Below are positions 46,280-54,318 of a stretch of 64,000 bases of DNA, piece by piece. Location: contig NZ_FWYE01000001.1 in the NCBI RefSeq assembly GCF_900176435.1, forward strand, positions 310,001-374,000. The letters are read 5' to 3'. Source of the DNA: Picrophilus oshimae DSM 9789 (GTDB lineage Archaea; Thermoplasmatota; Thermoplasmata; Thermoplasmatales; Thermoplasmataceae). The notes below the pieces were generated by a model. It was given only the letters and a program-made list of their open reading frames with translations, had not been told where the DNA came from and searched no databases. Within the stretch, counting starts at the first letter, position 1. Every line of letters starts with the position of its first letter. Position numbers and translations under genes: made by a program.

Positions 46280-46914
46280 TATTTTCCAGAATCGTTCCTT
46301 ATTATCTTCATTTCAACGTAGTCTTTAAAGATCTCGTTTAAATTGATCTTTTCAGTTTCAAGACCATAGTTTTCCCTTAATTTCTGCTCTATAATATTAA
46401 TGTCCATTGGTGCATCAATGATATTCTTTGAAAGATTGTATACGTCCTCATATACATTCCATGGAAATATAAACCATGACCATTTATCCCGCCTTATGTC
46501 CTCACCAAAAAAATCAGGTTTGTATGATGGATTCTCAATATGAAGCATTGTTGCAGTTTTTACATCCACGGGCCCAAGGGATTTTACATAGTCTCTTGAG
46601 AGCTTCATGCTCTGTCCGGTATCCGTTATATCATCGACGATGAGCACCTTTTTATTCTCAAGGGTTGATGATAATTTATCCTTTAAAACGGCCTCACCAT
46701 CAATGTTTGCTGTTATACCCCAGTGCTCTGTTCTTATAGATAGCATCTCCTTTATAAAAAGGTAATCTGAGATCAACCTTGCAGGTACAAGGCCTCCCCT
46801 GGCTATGCCTATGATAACATCTGGCCTGAAATCAGATGCAAGTATCTTTTTCTTTATGGCAATGGTCCAGCGCTCTATGTCGTTCCATGATACTATTGTT
46901 GCCTTAAACTCCAT
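46270..46914 (-). CDS. Phosphoribosyltransferase (xanthine/hypoxanthine-type, COG2236-like)
   Basis: 214 residues. ARGGLVPARLISDYL near the N-terminus and VLIVDDITDTGQSM (the PRPP-binding loop) are typical of purine or xanthine phosphoribosyltransferases. The aromatic KWSWFIFPW segment after the loop marks the COG2236 group. Probably salvages a purine base with PRPP. Next to the XTP/dITP pyrophosphatase gene on the same strand (30-base gap), so both handle purine nucleotides. Confidence 0.87.
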   Translation of the reverse strand: MEFKATIVSWNDIERWTIAIKKKILASDFRPDVIIGIARGGLVPARLISDYLFIKEMLSIRTEHWGITANIDGEAVLKDKLSSTLENKKVLIVDDITDTGQSMKLSRDYVKSLGPVDVKTATMLHIENPSYKPDFFGEDIRRDKWSWFIFPWNVYEDVYNLSKNIIDAPMDINIIEQKLRENYGLETEKINLNEIFKDYVEMKIIRNDSGKYYL

Positions 46915-46944
46915 ATGGGTTAAGTAATTTATAATTTTAAACTT

Positions 46945-47481
46945 TTATTGTTTTTTAAGAAATTCAACCATTATTTCCAGGGCTTTTGATCTGTGCGATA
47001 TCCTGTTCTTTTCTGATATTGACAGCTCGGCAAGGCTCTTATCATAGCCATCTGGTATAAATACTGGATCATAGCCAAAGTTCATTGAGCCTGATTCATG
47101 GTCTGATATAGTTCCATTTAATATTCCCGAGAACTGGTATATTTTTCCTGAATAGAATAATGATATCACCGTTTCAAAATGTGCCCTTGATCCCGCTGCA
47201 AGCCTTATTATATTTTTATTCCCAAGGGTTTTGTTAACATATGATGCGTATGGACCTGGAAATCCGTTTAAATCATCTATATATAATCCGGTGTCATCTA
47301 TAAAGAAATCCTCTTTTATTTTATACATAAGCTTTCTGCAGCTGTCCATTGATATCTCCTTGTTTGTATCACCCTGGATTTCCTCATACTTCATATTCTT
47401 CCATTTAATATCTATATTGTATTTTCCAAGAAATTCTGCAGCCTCCTCGTACTTGTGCCTATTGCTTGTAATAAAGAGCAT
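46945..47481 (-). CDS. XTP/dITP diphosphatase (Ham1/RdgB family)
   Basis: About 178 residues. Removes non-canonical purine nucleotides. [69 protein letters not shown] and the C-terminal [10 protein letters not shown] are all present. The internal ATG (MLFITSN) is chosen because family proteins start there. The frame opens 6 codons earlier. Confidence 0.93.
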   Translation of the reverse strand: MLFITSNRHKYEEAAEFLGKYNIDIKWKNMKYEEIQGDTNKEISMDSCRKLMYKIKEDFFIDDTGLYIDDLNGFPGPYASYVNKTLGNKNIIRLAAGSRAHFETVISLFYSGKIYQFSGILNGTISDHESGSMNFGYDPVFIPDGYDKSLAELSISEKNRISHRSKALEIMVEFLKKQ

Positions 47482-47563
47482 GGATGGTAAATAAAACAAA
47501 GAATAATTTCTTTTTCATTTAAACAACAAAATTAATATGTTAAAATGATATCGAACCTATATC

Positions 47564-48520
47564 ATGATCAATATATGGACTGAAAAGTACAGGCCAAAGA
47601 GGCTTGATGATGTTATCGGAGAGGATGAAAATATAAACACATTAAAGTCCTTTGTAAAGAATGGTGATTTACCACATTTAATATTTGCCGGACCTGCAGG
47701 CACGGGAAAAACATCAACGGCAATAGCCCTTACAATAGAGCTCTTCGGGGATGACTGGAAGGAGAACTTTCTTGAATTAAATGCATCGGATGAGCGTGGA
47801 ATAGACATAATAAGAAACAATATAAAGGACTTTGCAAAGATCAGGCCCTCCAATAAACTTGGATTTAAGATTATTTTCCTTGACGAGGCGGATCAACTTA
47901 CAAATGAGGCGCAGGCAGCACTTAGAAGGACCATGGAGATGTTTTATTCCACGACAAGATTTATATTCTCATGCAATTATTCATCAAAGATTATACCACC
48001 GATACAGTCAAGATGCGTTGTTTTAAGATTCAGGCCACTTGATAAAGAGGCCATGGAGAGAAAGCTTAGAGAGATAGCAAAAAATGAAAAATTCGATATA
48101 GATGATGATTCACTGGATGCAATATATGAGATATCAGATGGCGATATGAGAAAGGCAATAAATGTCATGCAGGCAATACAGTCCACCGGTGAGATAAAAC
48201 CATCAAAGATATATGAAATATCAGGTGAGATAAATAAAAATGAATACAAGAATTTAATATCGCTGTCATTAAACGGAGCGTTCTCAGATGCAAAGAGTCT
48301 TCTTGATAAGATGCTTGTTGATTATGGTCTTTCAGGGATAGATATAATAAGAGGGATGCATTCAGCAATTAGAAATGAAAGGATAGCAAACAGACAGAAG
48401 CTTGAGATACTCATAGCCCTTGCAGAGTTTGAATTCAGAATATCGCAGGGTGGAAGTGATAATGTCCAGATGGATGCCCTGCTTGCCAGGATATCATACA
48501 TAGGAAGCGAGATAACATAG
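47564..48520 (+). CDS. rfcS: Replication factor C small subunit
   Basis: 318 residues. Clamp-loader AAA+ subunit: WTEKYRPKRLDDVIG, Walker A GPAGTGKTSTA (about 46-56), Walker B IIFLDEADQL, the SRC motif QSRCVVLRF and a C-terminal collar domain. Loads PCNA with RfcL (not in the window). The last base of the TAG stop is also the first base of tRNA-Ala. Confidence 0.95.
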   Translation: MINIWTEKYRPKRLDDVIGEDENINTLKSFVKNGDLPHLIFAGPAGTGKTSTAIALTIELFGDDWKENFLELNASDERGIDIIRNNIKDFAKIRPSNKLGFKIIFLDEADQLTNEAQAALRRTMEMFYSTTRFIFSCNYSSKIIPPIQSRCVVLRFRPLDKEAMERKLREIAKNEKFDIDDDSLDAIYEISDGDMRKAINVMQAIQSTGEIKPSKIYEISGEINKNEYKNLISLSLNGAFSDAKSLLDKMLVDYGLSGIDIIRGMHSAIRNERIANRQKLEILIALAEFEFRISQGGSDNVQMDALLARISYIGSEIT

Positions 48521-48591
48521 GGCCGGTAGATCAGCGGTAGATCGCCTGCTTCGCAAGCAGGAGGGCTCGGGTTCAAATCCCGACCGGTCCA
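48520..48591 (+). tRNA. tRNA-Ala (anticodon CGC)
   Basis: 72 bases. Acceptor GGGCCGG/CCGGTCC (one G-T pair), discriminator A. Anticodon arm CCTGC-TTCGCAA-GCAGG with anticodon CGC at 48552-48554. T arm CTCGGGTTCAAATCCCGA. G1 coincides with the last base of the rfcS stop codon, and no separate promoter is obvious, so it is probably released from the rfcS transcript. Confidence 0.95.
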
Positions 48592-48614
48592 CTTTTTGTA
48601 ATATCAAAAAGTGG
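48589..48614 (+). terminator. Perfect hairpin at the tRNA-Ala 3' end
   Basis: CCACTTTTTG (48589-48598) and CAAAAAGTGG (48605-48614) are exact reverse complements around a 6-base loop TAATAT. The left arm starts inside the tRNA acceptor end. It could terminate the rfcS-tRNA transcript, affect 3' processing, or be a junction relic of the island that follows. Confidence 0.45.
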
Positions 48615-48671
48615 CTTATTTACAGGTTATTCAAATGAATACAATATATATGCAATTTTAATTAAGATATT

Positions 48672-48877
48672 ATGGCGTGTGGAGATTCTATGGGTGCAAA
48701 AGGTAGAAAAATAGTAAAAATTGAGGTACCTCATAAAGAGGAATATAAATCAGGTGATAAAAAATTACAGAAGGTGTTACTATAATTAAATATAAGGATG
48801 AACCATCAACAATTGTAAACTGGAAACAGATAATTGATGGGGATATAAATTCAAATTTCTTTATGGTGTTTACATGA
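48672..48877 (+). pseudogene. Short ORF split by a -1 shift at an A6 run
   Basis: The ATG at 48672 opens MACGDSMGAKGRKIVKIE and would stop at 48785 (37 residues). The A6 run at 48759-48764 lies just before the frame fails. A -1 shift there enters a frame (ITEGVTIIKYKDEPSTIV...) that runs to a TGA at 48875-48877, giving about 68 residues. That TGA overlaps the ATG of the next gene (ATGA), as expected for a real coupled gene pair. Function unknown. Confidence 0.45.
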
Positions 48878-49143
48878 AATTAAAGAGAATATTTTTCATA
48901 TTAAGTGGAGTTATTCTTCTAACGGCAGTTTTGATTCTGGATTCATATGTATTTATTACTTCAATTCCTTTTATATTTTTAAATATTATACTTTTTGAGA
49001 TTTCTTTAAGTATGATCCTTTATGGTTCGCTTAATGCTCAAGATTATGGAATTCCATTTTCTGTAGCATTAATCTCACTTGGTGGTGTAATAAAAATATA
49101 CAAGATAAAAAATAGAGGTAAAAGATATAAATTCTACCGGTAA
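48874..49143 (+). CDS. Small membrane protein, unknown
   Basis: 89 residues with three hydrophobic helices (about 5-25, 29-51 and 60-77) and a basic C-terminus (KIKNRGKRYKFYR). Start by ATGA overlap with the preceding composite frame. No family recognised. It may be a remnant or a small accessory membrane protein. Confidence 0.45.
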   Translation: MKLKRIFFILSGVILLTAVLILDSYVFITSIPFIFLNIILFEISLSMILYGSLNAQDYGIPFSVALISLGGVIKIYKIKNRGKRYKFYR

Positions 49144-49212
49144 CGCCAGAATAAATAACCAGCTGTCTAATTATAGACTACGTATTTCCTGCGGCAGGCC
49201 TATGAACAGAAA

Positions 49213-49219
49213 TATATAA
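49213..49219 (+). promoter_or_regulatory. TATA box before the 49237 pseudogene
   Basis: TATATAA about 18 bases upstream of the GTG start suggests the broken gene once had its own leaderless promoter. Confidence 0.35.
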
Positions 49220-49236
49220 GATCTTAATTTTAAATT

Positions 49237-49615
49237 GTGATAATAAGAAAAGTTAGGGAAATAGACCCGCAAGGTAAAATAATCTATGAATCCAGGATAG
49301 ACCTCGATGCGAATAAAGTAAAAATTTATCAAAGCAAAAGGGCCGAAGCATCTAAGAAAATAGAAATAATAAATTTGCCCCTAAACTCTTTATTCAAGTG
49401 TATGTTGCTATTATTAATGGAACAAATTTAAAATACTTTATTGCCTCAATTACCATTGCAGTTCTTCTAATAATGGCAGTAGTGTTAGGAGTCTTTTATC
49501 TTATTGTGTTTAACCACAATAATTCAATTGGTTACAAGTTCACTTCGTTTTATTAGCCGCCCTTGGCGTCTATTTTTTGTATAACCGTTTAAGAAGAAAG
49601 CATATGAAATTGTAG
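49237..49615 (+). pseudogene. Two-helix membrane protein gene with two frame breaks
   Basis: The GTG at 49237 begins a hydrophilic N-terminus (REIDPQGKIIYESRIDLDAN) that runs out at 49431. A -1 shift near the C4 run at 49378-49381 continues into LFIQVYVAIINGTNLKYF and a membrane helix (IASITIAVLLIMAVVLGVFY), stopping near 49553. A second -1 shift near T4 continues into LLAALGVYFLYNRLRRKHMKL with stop at 49613-49615. The parts fit one ~125-residue membrane protein, so the gene is most likely dead. Confidence 0.55.
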
Positions 49616-49628
49616 AATATATTTAAAA

Positions 49629-49946
49629 ATGGTTAAACCTGGGAAGTATATTTATCATGTAATCCCAATTTTTATATTGTCCTTAGCTGTCCTAATATCA
49701 GAATATTAGCTTTTTTATTCATGGAATGTAAAAGATTATCTGTATCCATGGTTCTATTGAATATATTTTCAATGCACTCCAGGGTATTTGGTAAAAGGTG
49801 CTTTCTATATAATACCACCTTGCAATACAAATTATATATTTAAATATTTAATTGTGGTTTAAATTACAGGATTTCAAGATGCATCAATTTTAATATTTTC
49901 AATTATCCTTATTTTTATACTACAAGACAAATTATTTTATCTATAA
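49629..49946 (+). pseudogene. Small membrane protein gene with three in-frame stops
   Basis: One reading frame of 106 codons starts at the ATG 49629 (VKPGKYIYHVIPIFILSLAV) and is interrupted by TAG (49707), then a TGA, then a TAA. Between the stops it still reads as membrane-protein sequence (YSWNVKDYLYPWFY; CTPGYLVKGAFYIIPPC; ILIFSIILIFIL) and ends at TAA 49944-49946. It is best explained as a decayed gene. Family unknown. Confidence 0.5.
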
Positions 49947-50039
49947 TATACAGGTTTATAAAAAAATATTTCATCTAAATATTTCGATATATATTAATTT
50001 AAAATTATATCCAGATAGAAATATTTAAATACTGAATTT

Positions 50040-50047
50040 TTTATATA
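50040..50047 (+). promoter_or_regulatory. Candidate box A of the sugar ABC operon
   Basis: TTTATATA is partly covered by the left operator arm. A second candidate, TTTAAATA at 50024-50031, would place the transcript start inside the repeats. Either way the repeats would block TBP or RNA polymerase. Confidence 0.45.
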
Positions 50048-50072
50048 CTAATAGTAGTTAGTATAAACTACT
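50045..50072 (+). promoter_or_regulatory. Two interlocked inverted repeats, likely operator
   Basis: ATACTAA-N6-TTAGTAT (50045-50064) and AGTAGTT-N6-AACTACT (50053-50072) are both perfect 7+6+7 repeats, offset by 8 bases and sharing sequence. They sit between the TATA box and the ribosome-binding site (GAGGGGAT) of the binding-protein gene. The likely ligand is the TrmB-like regulator encoded at the far end of the locus. This is inference. Confidence 0.6.
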
Positions 50073-50083
50073 GAGGGGATGAA

Positions 50084-51406
50084 ATGGAAAAAAAGACCTT
50101 GATAGCCATTATAGTTGTTATTATTGTGGTTGCAGCCATAGCTGGTGGGGTTGAATATCATAGTATAACAAGTAAACCGGCAAAAGCATCCATTGTTTTC
50201 TCCGGTTGGGTCTCCAGTGGTGCAGAATACACATTTGATTTACAGATGGTAAAAACCTTTAATGACATGCACTCAAATGTCACCGTAAAATTTGTTCCAA
50301 TAACTACAAATTACTATGGTACTCTGGAAACCGAGCTTTCATCAAACTCTGGTCCAGGAGTCTTCTATATGGAGAATGACATATTACCTGAATTTGTCAA
50401 GGGCGGTTATTTAATGGATCTGAGTCCAGTACTTACGTCAAATAGCACATACAATATAGGTGGATTCGCACCACAGATACTTGATACCTTTATGCAGCAT
50501 GATCAGCTTTATGCCGCACCAAAGGACTGGAGTCCGCTATTTGTACTTTTTAACAAGAATATTTTCAATGCAGAGCATGTTCCATATCCAACAAATTATA
50601 CAAACTGGAACTGGACGAATTTTCATAAGACGCTGGTTTTGCTCAAAGATAATGAAAGCATGCTACCAGGCAATGGCAAGGGATACTATCCAATGGTTCT
50701 TGGGCCGCAGTTTGCCAGGATACTTGCCTTTATGCATGAGGCAAAGGGCCAGTGGATAAATGCCATGGGCGATGGTGCATCATCAAACAGCAATGGACTT
50801 TTAACTGCAATAAAATTATGGTACGGCCTTTATTCAAGTGGCCTGGCAGGCCTGAACAGCAATCTTAGTGCCGGCTGGAACGGCGGTGATTTTGCATCTG
50901 GCAAGGTTGGCATGGTAGTTACAGGCACATGGACTGTACCTGTTCTTGAGGAAAATGGCTCTGCATTTAAAAATGACATGTCTGCCGTTGGATATGCATT
51001 CATGCCATATGATGTTCAGAACGCAACAATGATGTTCAATGTTGGGCTTGCAATTAACAGCCATTTAACATCAACACAGAGATGGATAGCGGAGCAGTTT
51101 GTAATGTTCTTTACAGGACCTGCAGGAGAAAAGCTCTGGGTCTCAAAGGGCCTGGCACTTCCATCAAGGACGTCAATACTGGAGAGCAGCTGGTACAAGA
51201 CAAATTTCCCGATACAGAGCTTTGCCGGTAAGCAGTTCCCGAATGCCTATGGCTGGAACTACAATACAACAAACTTCCAGGTGACAGAAAGCACAGCACA
51301 CAGCATAATCGTTGACCTATTTGCAGGAAAGATTACACCTGAGCAGGCATATAATGAGATAATAAACGAGACAAATGCAAATCTAAAAGGAACATCAACC
51401 CTTTAG
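50084..51406 (+). CDS. Sugar ABC transporter, substrate-binding protein
   Basis: 440 residues. An N-terminal membrane anchor/signal (5-24) is followed by a cluster B/MalE-type solute-binding fold: IVFSGWVSSGAEYTFDLQMVKTFNDM, FYMENDILPEFVKGGYLMDL, YAAPKDWSPLFVLFNKNIF, GKVGMVVTGTWTVP and the GEKLWVSKGLALPSR hinge region. It captures a sugar or oligosaccharide outside the membrane. First gene of a six-gene operon. SD GAGGGGAT precedes the ATG. Confidence 0.92.
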   Translation: MEKKTLIAIIVVIIVVAAIAGGVEYHSITSKPAKASIVFSGWVSSGAEYTFDLQMVKTFNDMHSNVTVKFVPITTNYYGTLETELSSNSGPGVFYMENDILPEFVKGGYLMDLSPVLTSNSTYNIGGFAPQILDTFMQHDQLYAAPKDWSPLFVLFNKNIFNAEHVPYPTNYTNWNWTNFHKTLVLLKDNESMLPGNGKGYYPMVLGPQFARILAFMHEAKGQWINAMGDGASSNSNGLLTAIKLWYGLYSSGLAGLNSNLSAGWNGGDFASGKVGMVVTGTWTVPVLEENGSAFKNDMSAVGYAFMPYDVQNATMMFNVGLAINSHLTSTQRWIAEQFVMFFTGPAGEKLWVSKGLALPSRTSILESSWYKTNFPIQSFAGKQFPNAYGWNYNTTNFQVTESTAHSIIVDLFAGKITPEQAYNEIINETNANLKGTSTL

Positions 51407-51420
51407 GTTCAGTGATTTTA

Positions 51421-52341
51421 ATGGATTCAAATGTATATGAAAATAAGAAAATAAATGTCGGGGATAAGAAAAAAAGGAAAGACCCTGAAAGGCTCACGGG
51501 TATTGTTTTTATAATCCCCCTTATGTTTTTTATTACTGTTTTCACATTTTTTCCCGCTTTTTATTCTTTTGCAATAAGCCTGTTCCATTACAACCCATTT
51601 TTTCACAGTATTTATTTCGTTGGTGCATCAAATTATATGGATGTCATAAGGGACCCGGCCTTTATAAGGGCATTGATAAATGTTTTGATATACACCGCTG
51701 TTGTCGTGACCGTTCAGACATTCCTTGCGTTTGGATATGCACTTTTATTTAACACAGCATCAAGGATAAGCAGAATTGCAAGGGCAATAGTCTTTATACC
51801 TGCCGTGGTCTCCCCGGTATCAATGTCCATTATATTTATATGGGTATTCTCTGACACGGGGCTTGTAAACTATTTCCTATCGTTTTTTGGCATACCACCG
51901 CATAACTGGCTTTTTAGCACAACCTATGCATTTCCGGCAATAATGGCAATGAACATATTCACAACGGCACCGTACTTTATGATAGTTTACTCTGCAGGGC
52001 TTCAATCAATACCATCTGAGATAATGGATGCAGCCAAGATAGATGGTTTAAAATCAGGAATAAAGAGGTTTCGATACATATATTTTCCATTGATGAGGTT
52101 TTCCACTATACTGGTTGTTATACTCGGTCTTACAGGTGCAATGCAGCTATTTGACCAGATCTATGTGATAACGGATGGTGGTCCCGCAAGGGCAACATAT
52201 GTACCATTAATGTACATATATAATAGAACCTTTGTTTACGTTGGTGATATTGGGCTTGCAGCAGCGGCATCCTTCGTGCTTTTTGTGATAATAATGATTC
52301 TTACAGTAACACAGAGAAAAGTAATAACGGATAGAAGGTGA
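51421..52341 (+). CDS. Sugar ABC transporter permease (MalF type)
   Basis: About 306 residues with six helices and the permease EAA-type loop ESIPSEIMDAAKIDG variant (SIPSEIMDAAKIDGLKSGIKRFRYIYFP). The ATG at 51421 is preferred over an upstream in-frame GTG, because GTGAT lies just before it. Forms the membrane channel with the next gene product. The stop overlaps the next frame. Confidence 0.92.
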   Translation: MDSNVYENKKINVGDKKKRKDPERLTGIVFIIPLMFFITVFTFFPAFYSFAISLFHYNPFFHSIYFVGASNYMDVIRDPAFIRALINVLIYTAVVVTVQTFLAFGYALLFNTASRISRIARAIVFIPAVVSPVSMSIIFIWVFSDTGLVNYFLSFFGIPPHNWLFSTTYAFPAIMAMNIFTTAPYFMIVYSAGLQSIPSEIMDAAKIDGLKSGIKRFRYIYFPLMRFSTILVVILGLTGAMQLFDQIYVITDGGPARATYVPLMYIYNRTFVYVGDIGLAAAASFVLFVIIMILTVTQRKVITDRR

Positions 52342-52346
52342 TAAAA

Positions 52347-53213
52347 GTGTTCTGGAAAAAAAGAAGAAAAATATATGCTGGCGAAACTTTAAAGATGTAC
52401 ATAATATATACTGTTTCAATATTGCTTGCAGTAATATATTTAATACCATTTTACTGGACTGTGATAAAATCATTTAGAAATAGCATATTTGCAAATTTCC
52501 CGCCTGATATGAACCCGTTAAGCAAAACAAGCCCATCATATTTTATAATTAATTTAAAGACCGTCTGGGGTTTTGGAGATTTTCCGCTCTGGTATTTCAA
52601 CAGTGTTTTTGTTTCAATTGCGGTCGTTATTGGAAGCGTTTTTGTGGGAATGCTTGCTGGCTATGCATTTGCAAGGCTCAGATTCCCTGGAAGAACCTAT
52701 CTATTTTATTCAGTCCTTGCAACGCTTATGATACCTTTTCCTGTTATATCAATAGCATCATATGTTTTCATGCTTGATCTAAACTGGCTCAGCACCTATC
52801 AGGGATTAATACTTCCGCAGATAGCATCCGCACTCGATGTTTTTATAATGAGGCAGTATTTTTTAACAATACCTGAGGAGGTGGAACTTGCAGCAAAGAT
52901 AGATGGTATGAAACCATGGCAGATCTTCTTCAGGGTAAGTGCCCCAATGGCAAAGCCAGCAATTGCAGCTGCAACAATATTTTCATTTATAGGCTCATGG
53001 AATAACTTTTTATGGCCGCTCATGGAGGTGCACAGCCTGCACATGTTTACATTACCTCTGGTGCTCAATTTCTTTAAGGGTGCCAATGGAACGCAGATAT
53101 ACTGGAACCAGATGATGACTGTAAACATATTGACAATAATACCAACGATAGTGATCTTCATCGTTTTTGAAAAGTACTTCATAAGCGGCATTTCATTAAA
53201 CTACTCAAGGTGA
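52347..53213 (+). CDS. Sugar ABC transporter permease (MalG type)
   Basis: About 288 residues, six helices, EAA loop IPEEVELAAKIDGMKPWQIFFRVSAPM. The GTG at 52347 is preferred because the GGTGAT site overlapping the previous stop lies 4 bases upstream. The frame opens at the GTG within that site. Pairs with the MalF-type subunit. Confidence 0.92.
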   Translation: MFWKKRRKIYAGETLKMYIIYTVSILLAVIYLIPFYWTVIKSFRNSIFANFPPDMNPLSKTSPSYFIINLKTVWGFGDFPLWYFNSVFVSIAVVIGSVFVGMLAGYAFARLRFPGRTYLFYSVLATLMIPFPVISIASYVFMLDLNWLSTYQGLILPQIASALDVFIMRQYFLTIPEEVELAAKIDGMKPWQIFFRVSAPMAKPAIAAATIFSFIGSWNNFLWPLMEVHSLHMFTLPLVLNFFKGANGTQIYWNQMMTVNILTIIPTIVIFIVFEKYFISGISLNYSR

Positions 53214-53217
53214 TTTT

Positions 53218-54318
53218 ATGGGTATAGACATTGAAGATCTAAATGTAAGTTATGGTGGCAATGAAATATTAAAGAATTTTAATTTAAGAATAAATGACGG
53301 CGAATTCTTTGTAATACTTGGATCGTCAGGAAGTGGTAAGACAACACTCCTAAGAAGCATAGCCGGATTAATACCAATAGATTCAGGAAAAATATACATA
53401 GATGGCAATGATGTAACAGATCTTTATCCTTCAGACAGGAATATATCAATGATCTTTCAGAACTTTGCACTCTATCCGCACATGACAGTTTTTGACAACA
53501 TATCATTAAATTTAAAGATAAGGCATGTGCCAAAGGATGAGATAAAGAAAATGGTCAATGATGTTACCGAGATGCTTCATATAAAACAGCATTTAAAAAA
53601 GTATCCAAGGCAGCTGTCAGGTGGAGAGCAGCAGCGTGTCGGCATGGCAAGGGCAATGATAAGGAACCCATCCGTGTTTTTAATGGACGAACCGCTCTCG
53701 AATCTTGATGCCAAGCTAAGAAGGGAAATGCTTGGAGAGCTTAGATCCTTCCATGAAAAAATTAAAAAAACAATAGTTTATGTCTGCCATGATCAGGACG
53801 AGGCAATGGCCCTTGCCGATAGGATACTTGTGCTTAACCAGGGCAATATAATGCAGATAGGCACACCAGATGACCTGTATGAACACCCGTTAAATGTTTT
53901 TGTTGCGGGTTTTATAGGAAATCCACCGATGAATATAATCAAATGCGAGATGGAAAATTCAAGGTTAATTATTGAAGACTTTTCAATAGACATTGATGAT
54001 GATTTAAATGGCCATGCATACCTTGGAATAAGGCCCGAGATACTTGGACTGTCAGAAAAACACGGAATACCGGCAGCATTTGATTATTATATAAATTCTG
54101 GATTAAACATTGAGGTGCACGCCACCATCGATGATTCACCTGTAAGGGCTGTTATACCAAAGGAAGAGGTGCAATCATATATAAAGGATTTTAAAAATGG
54201 TGATACAATATATTTAAGTATAAAGCCAGGTAAACTGTATGTTTTCAATGCAGATAGCGGTTCAATTATAAGGGAGGTTGAATACGGTGGTTTCAAAAAC
54301 GTTGAGAGATCTAATTGA
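53218..54318 (+). CDS. Sugar ABC transporter ATP-binding protein (MalK/MsmX type)
   Basis: 366 residues. Walker A LGSSGSGKTTLL (about 38-48), Q-loop MIFQNFALYPHM, signature LSGGEQQRVGMARA, Walker B VFLMDEPLSNLDAKLRRE and H-loop VYVCHDQDEAMALAD, followed by a C-terminal TOBE/regulatory domain (about 240-366). Powers the transporter. GGTGAT overlaps the previous stop before the ATG. Confidence 0.95.
   Translation: MGIDIEDLNVSYGGNEILKNFNLRINDGEFFVILGSSGSGKTTLLRSIAGLIPIDSGKIYIDGNDVTDLYPSDRNISMIFQNFALYPHMTVFDNISLNLKIRHVPKDEIKKMVNDVTEMLHIKQHLKKYPRQLSGGEQQRVGMARAMIRNPSVFLMDEPLSNLDAKLRREMLGELRSFHEKIKKTIVYVCHDQDEAMALADRILVLNQGNIMQIGTPDDLYEHPLNVFVAGFIGNPPMNIIKCEMENSRLIIEDFSIDIDDDLNGHAYLGIRPEILGLSEKHGIPAAFDYYINSGLNIEVHATIDDSPVRAVIPKEEVQSYIKDFKNGDTIYLSIKPGKLYVFNADSGSIIREVEYGGFKNVERSN

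Larger units (their letters stand above)
48592..50083 (+). other. Decaying accessory island between tRNA-Ala and the sugar ABC operon
   Basis: This ~1.5 kb stretch holds only short or broken reading frames (48672-48877, 48874-49143, 49237-49615, 49629-49946), with no transposase or integrase. Small hairpins GTCTA-ATTA-TAGAC (49165-49178) and CCTGC-G-GCAGG (49188-49198) precede the third frame. From 49947 to the operator at 50045 the sequence is very AT-rich and non-coding. I see no second copy of the tRNA 3' end that would mark an attachment site. Confidence 0.55.

Noticed and set aside
49165-49198. Short inverted repeats GTCTA/TAGAC and CCTGC/GCAGG as a mobile-element end
   Set aside because: They are too short, of different sequence, and have no partner copy. 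No transposase lies nearby.
48520-50083. tRNA-Ala as an attachment site
   Set aside because: No repeat of the tRNA 3' end was found downstream within the window, and no integrase is seen. Integration remains only a guess.
54278-54286. TTG start for the first glycosidase
   Set aside because: It overlaps the GGAGGT site itself. The GTG at 54287 has correct spacing from that site.
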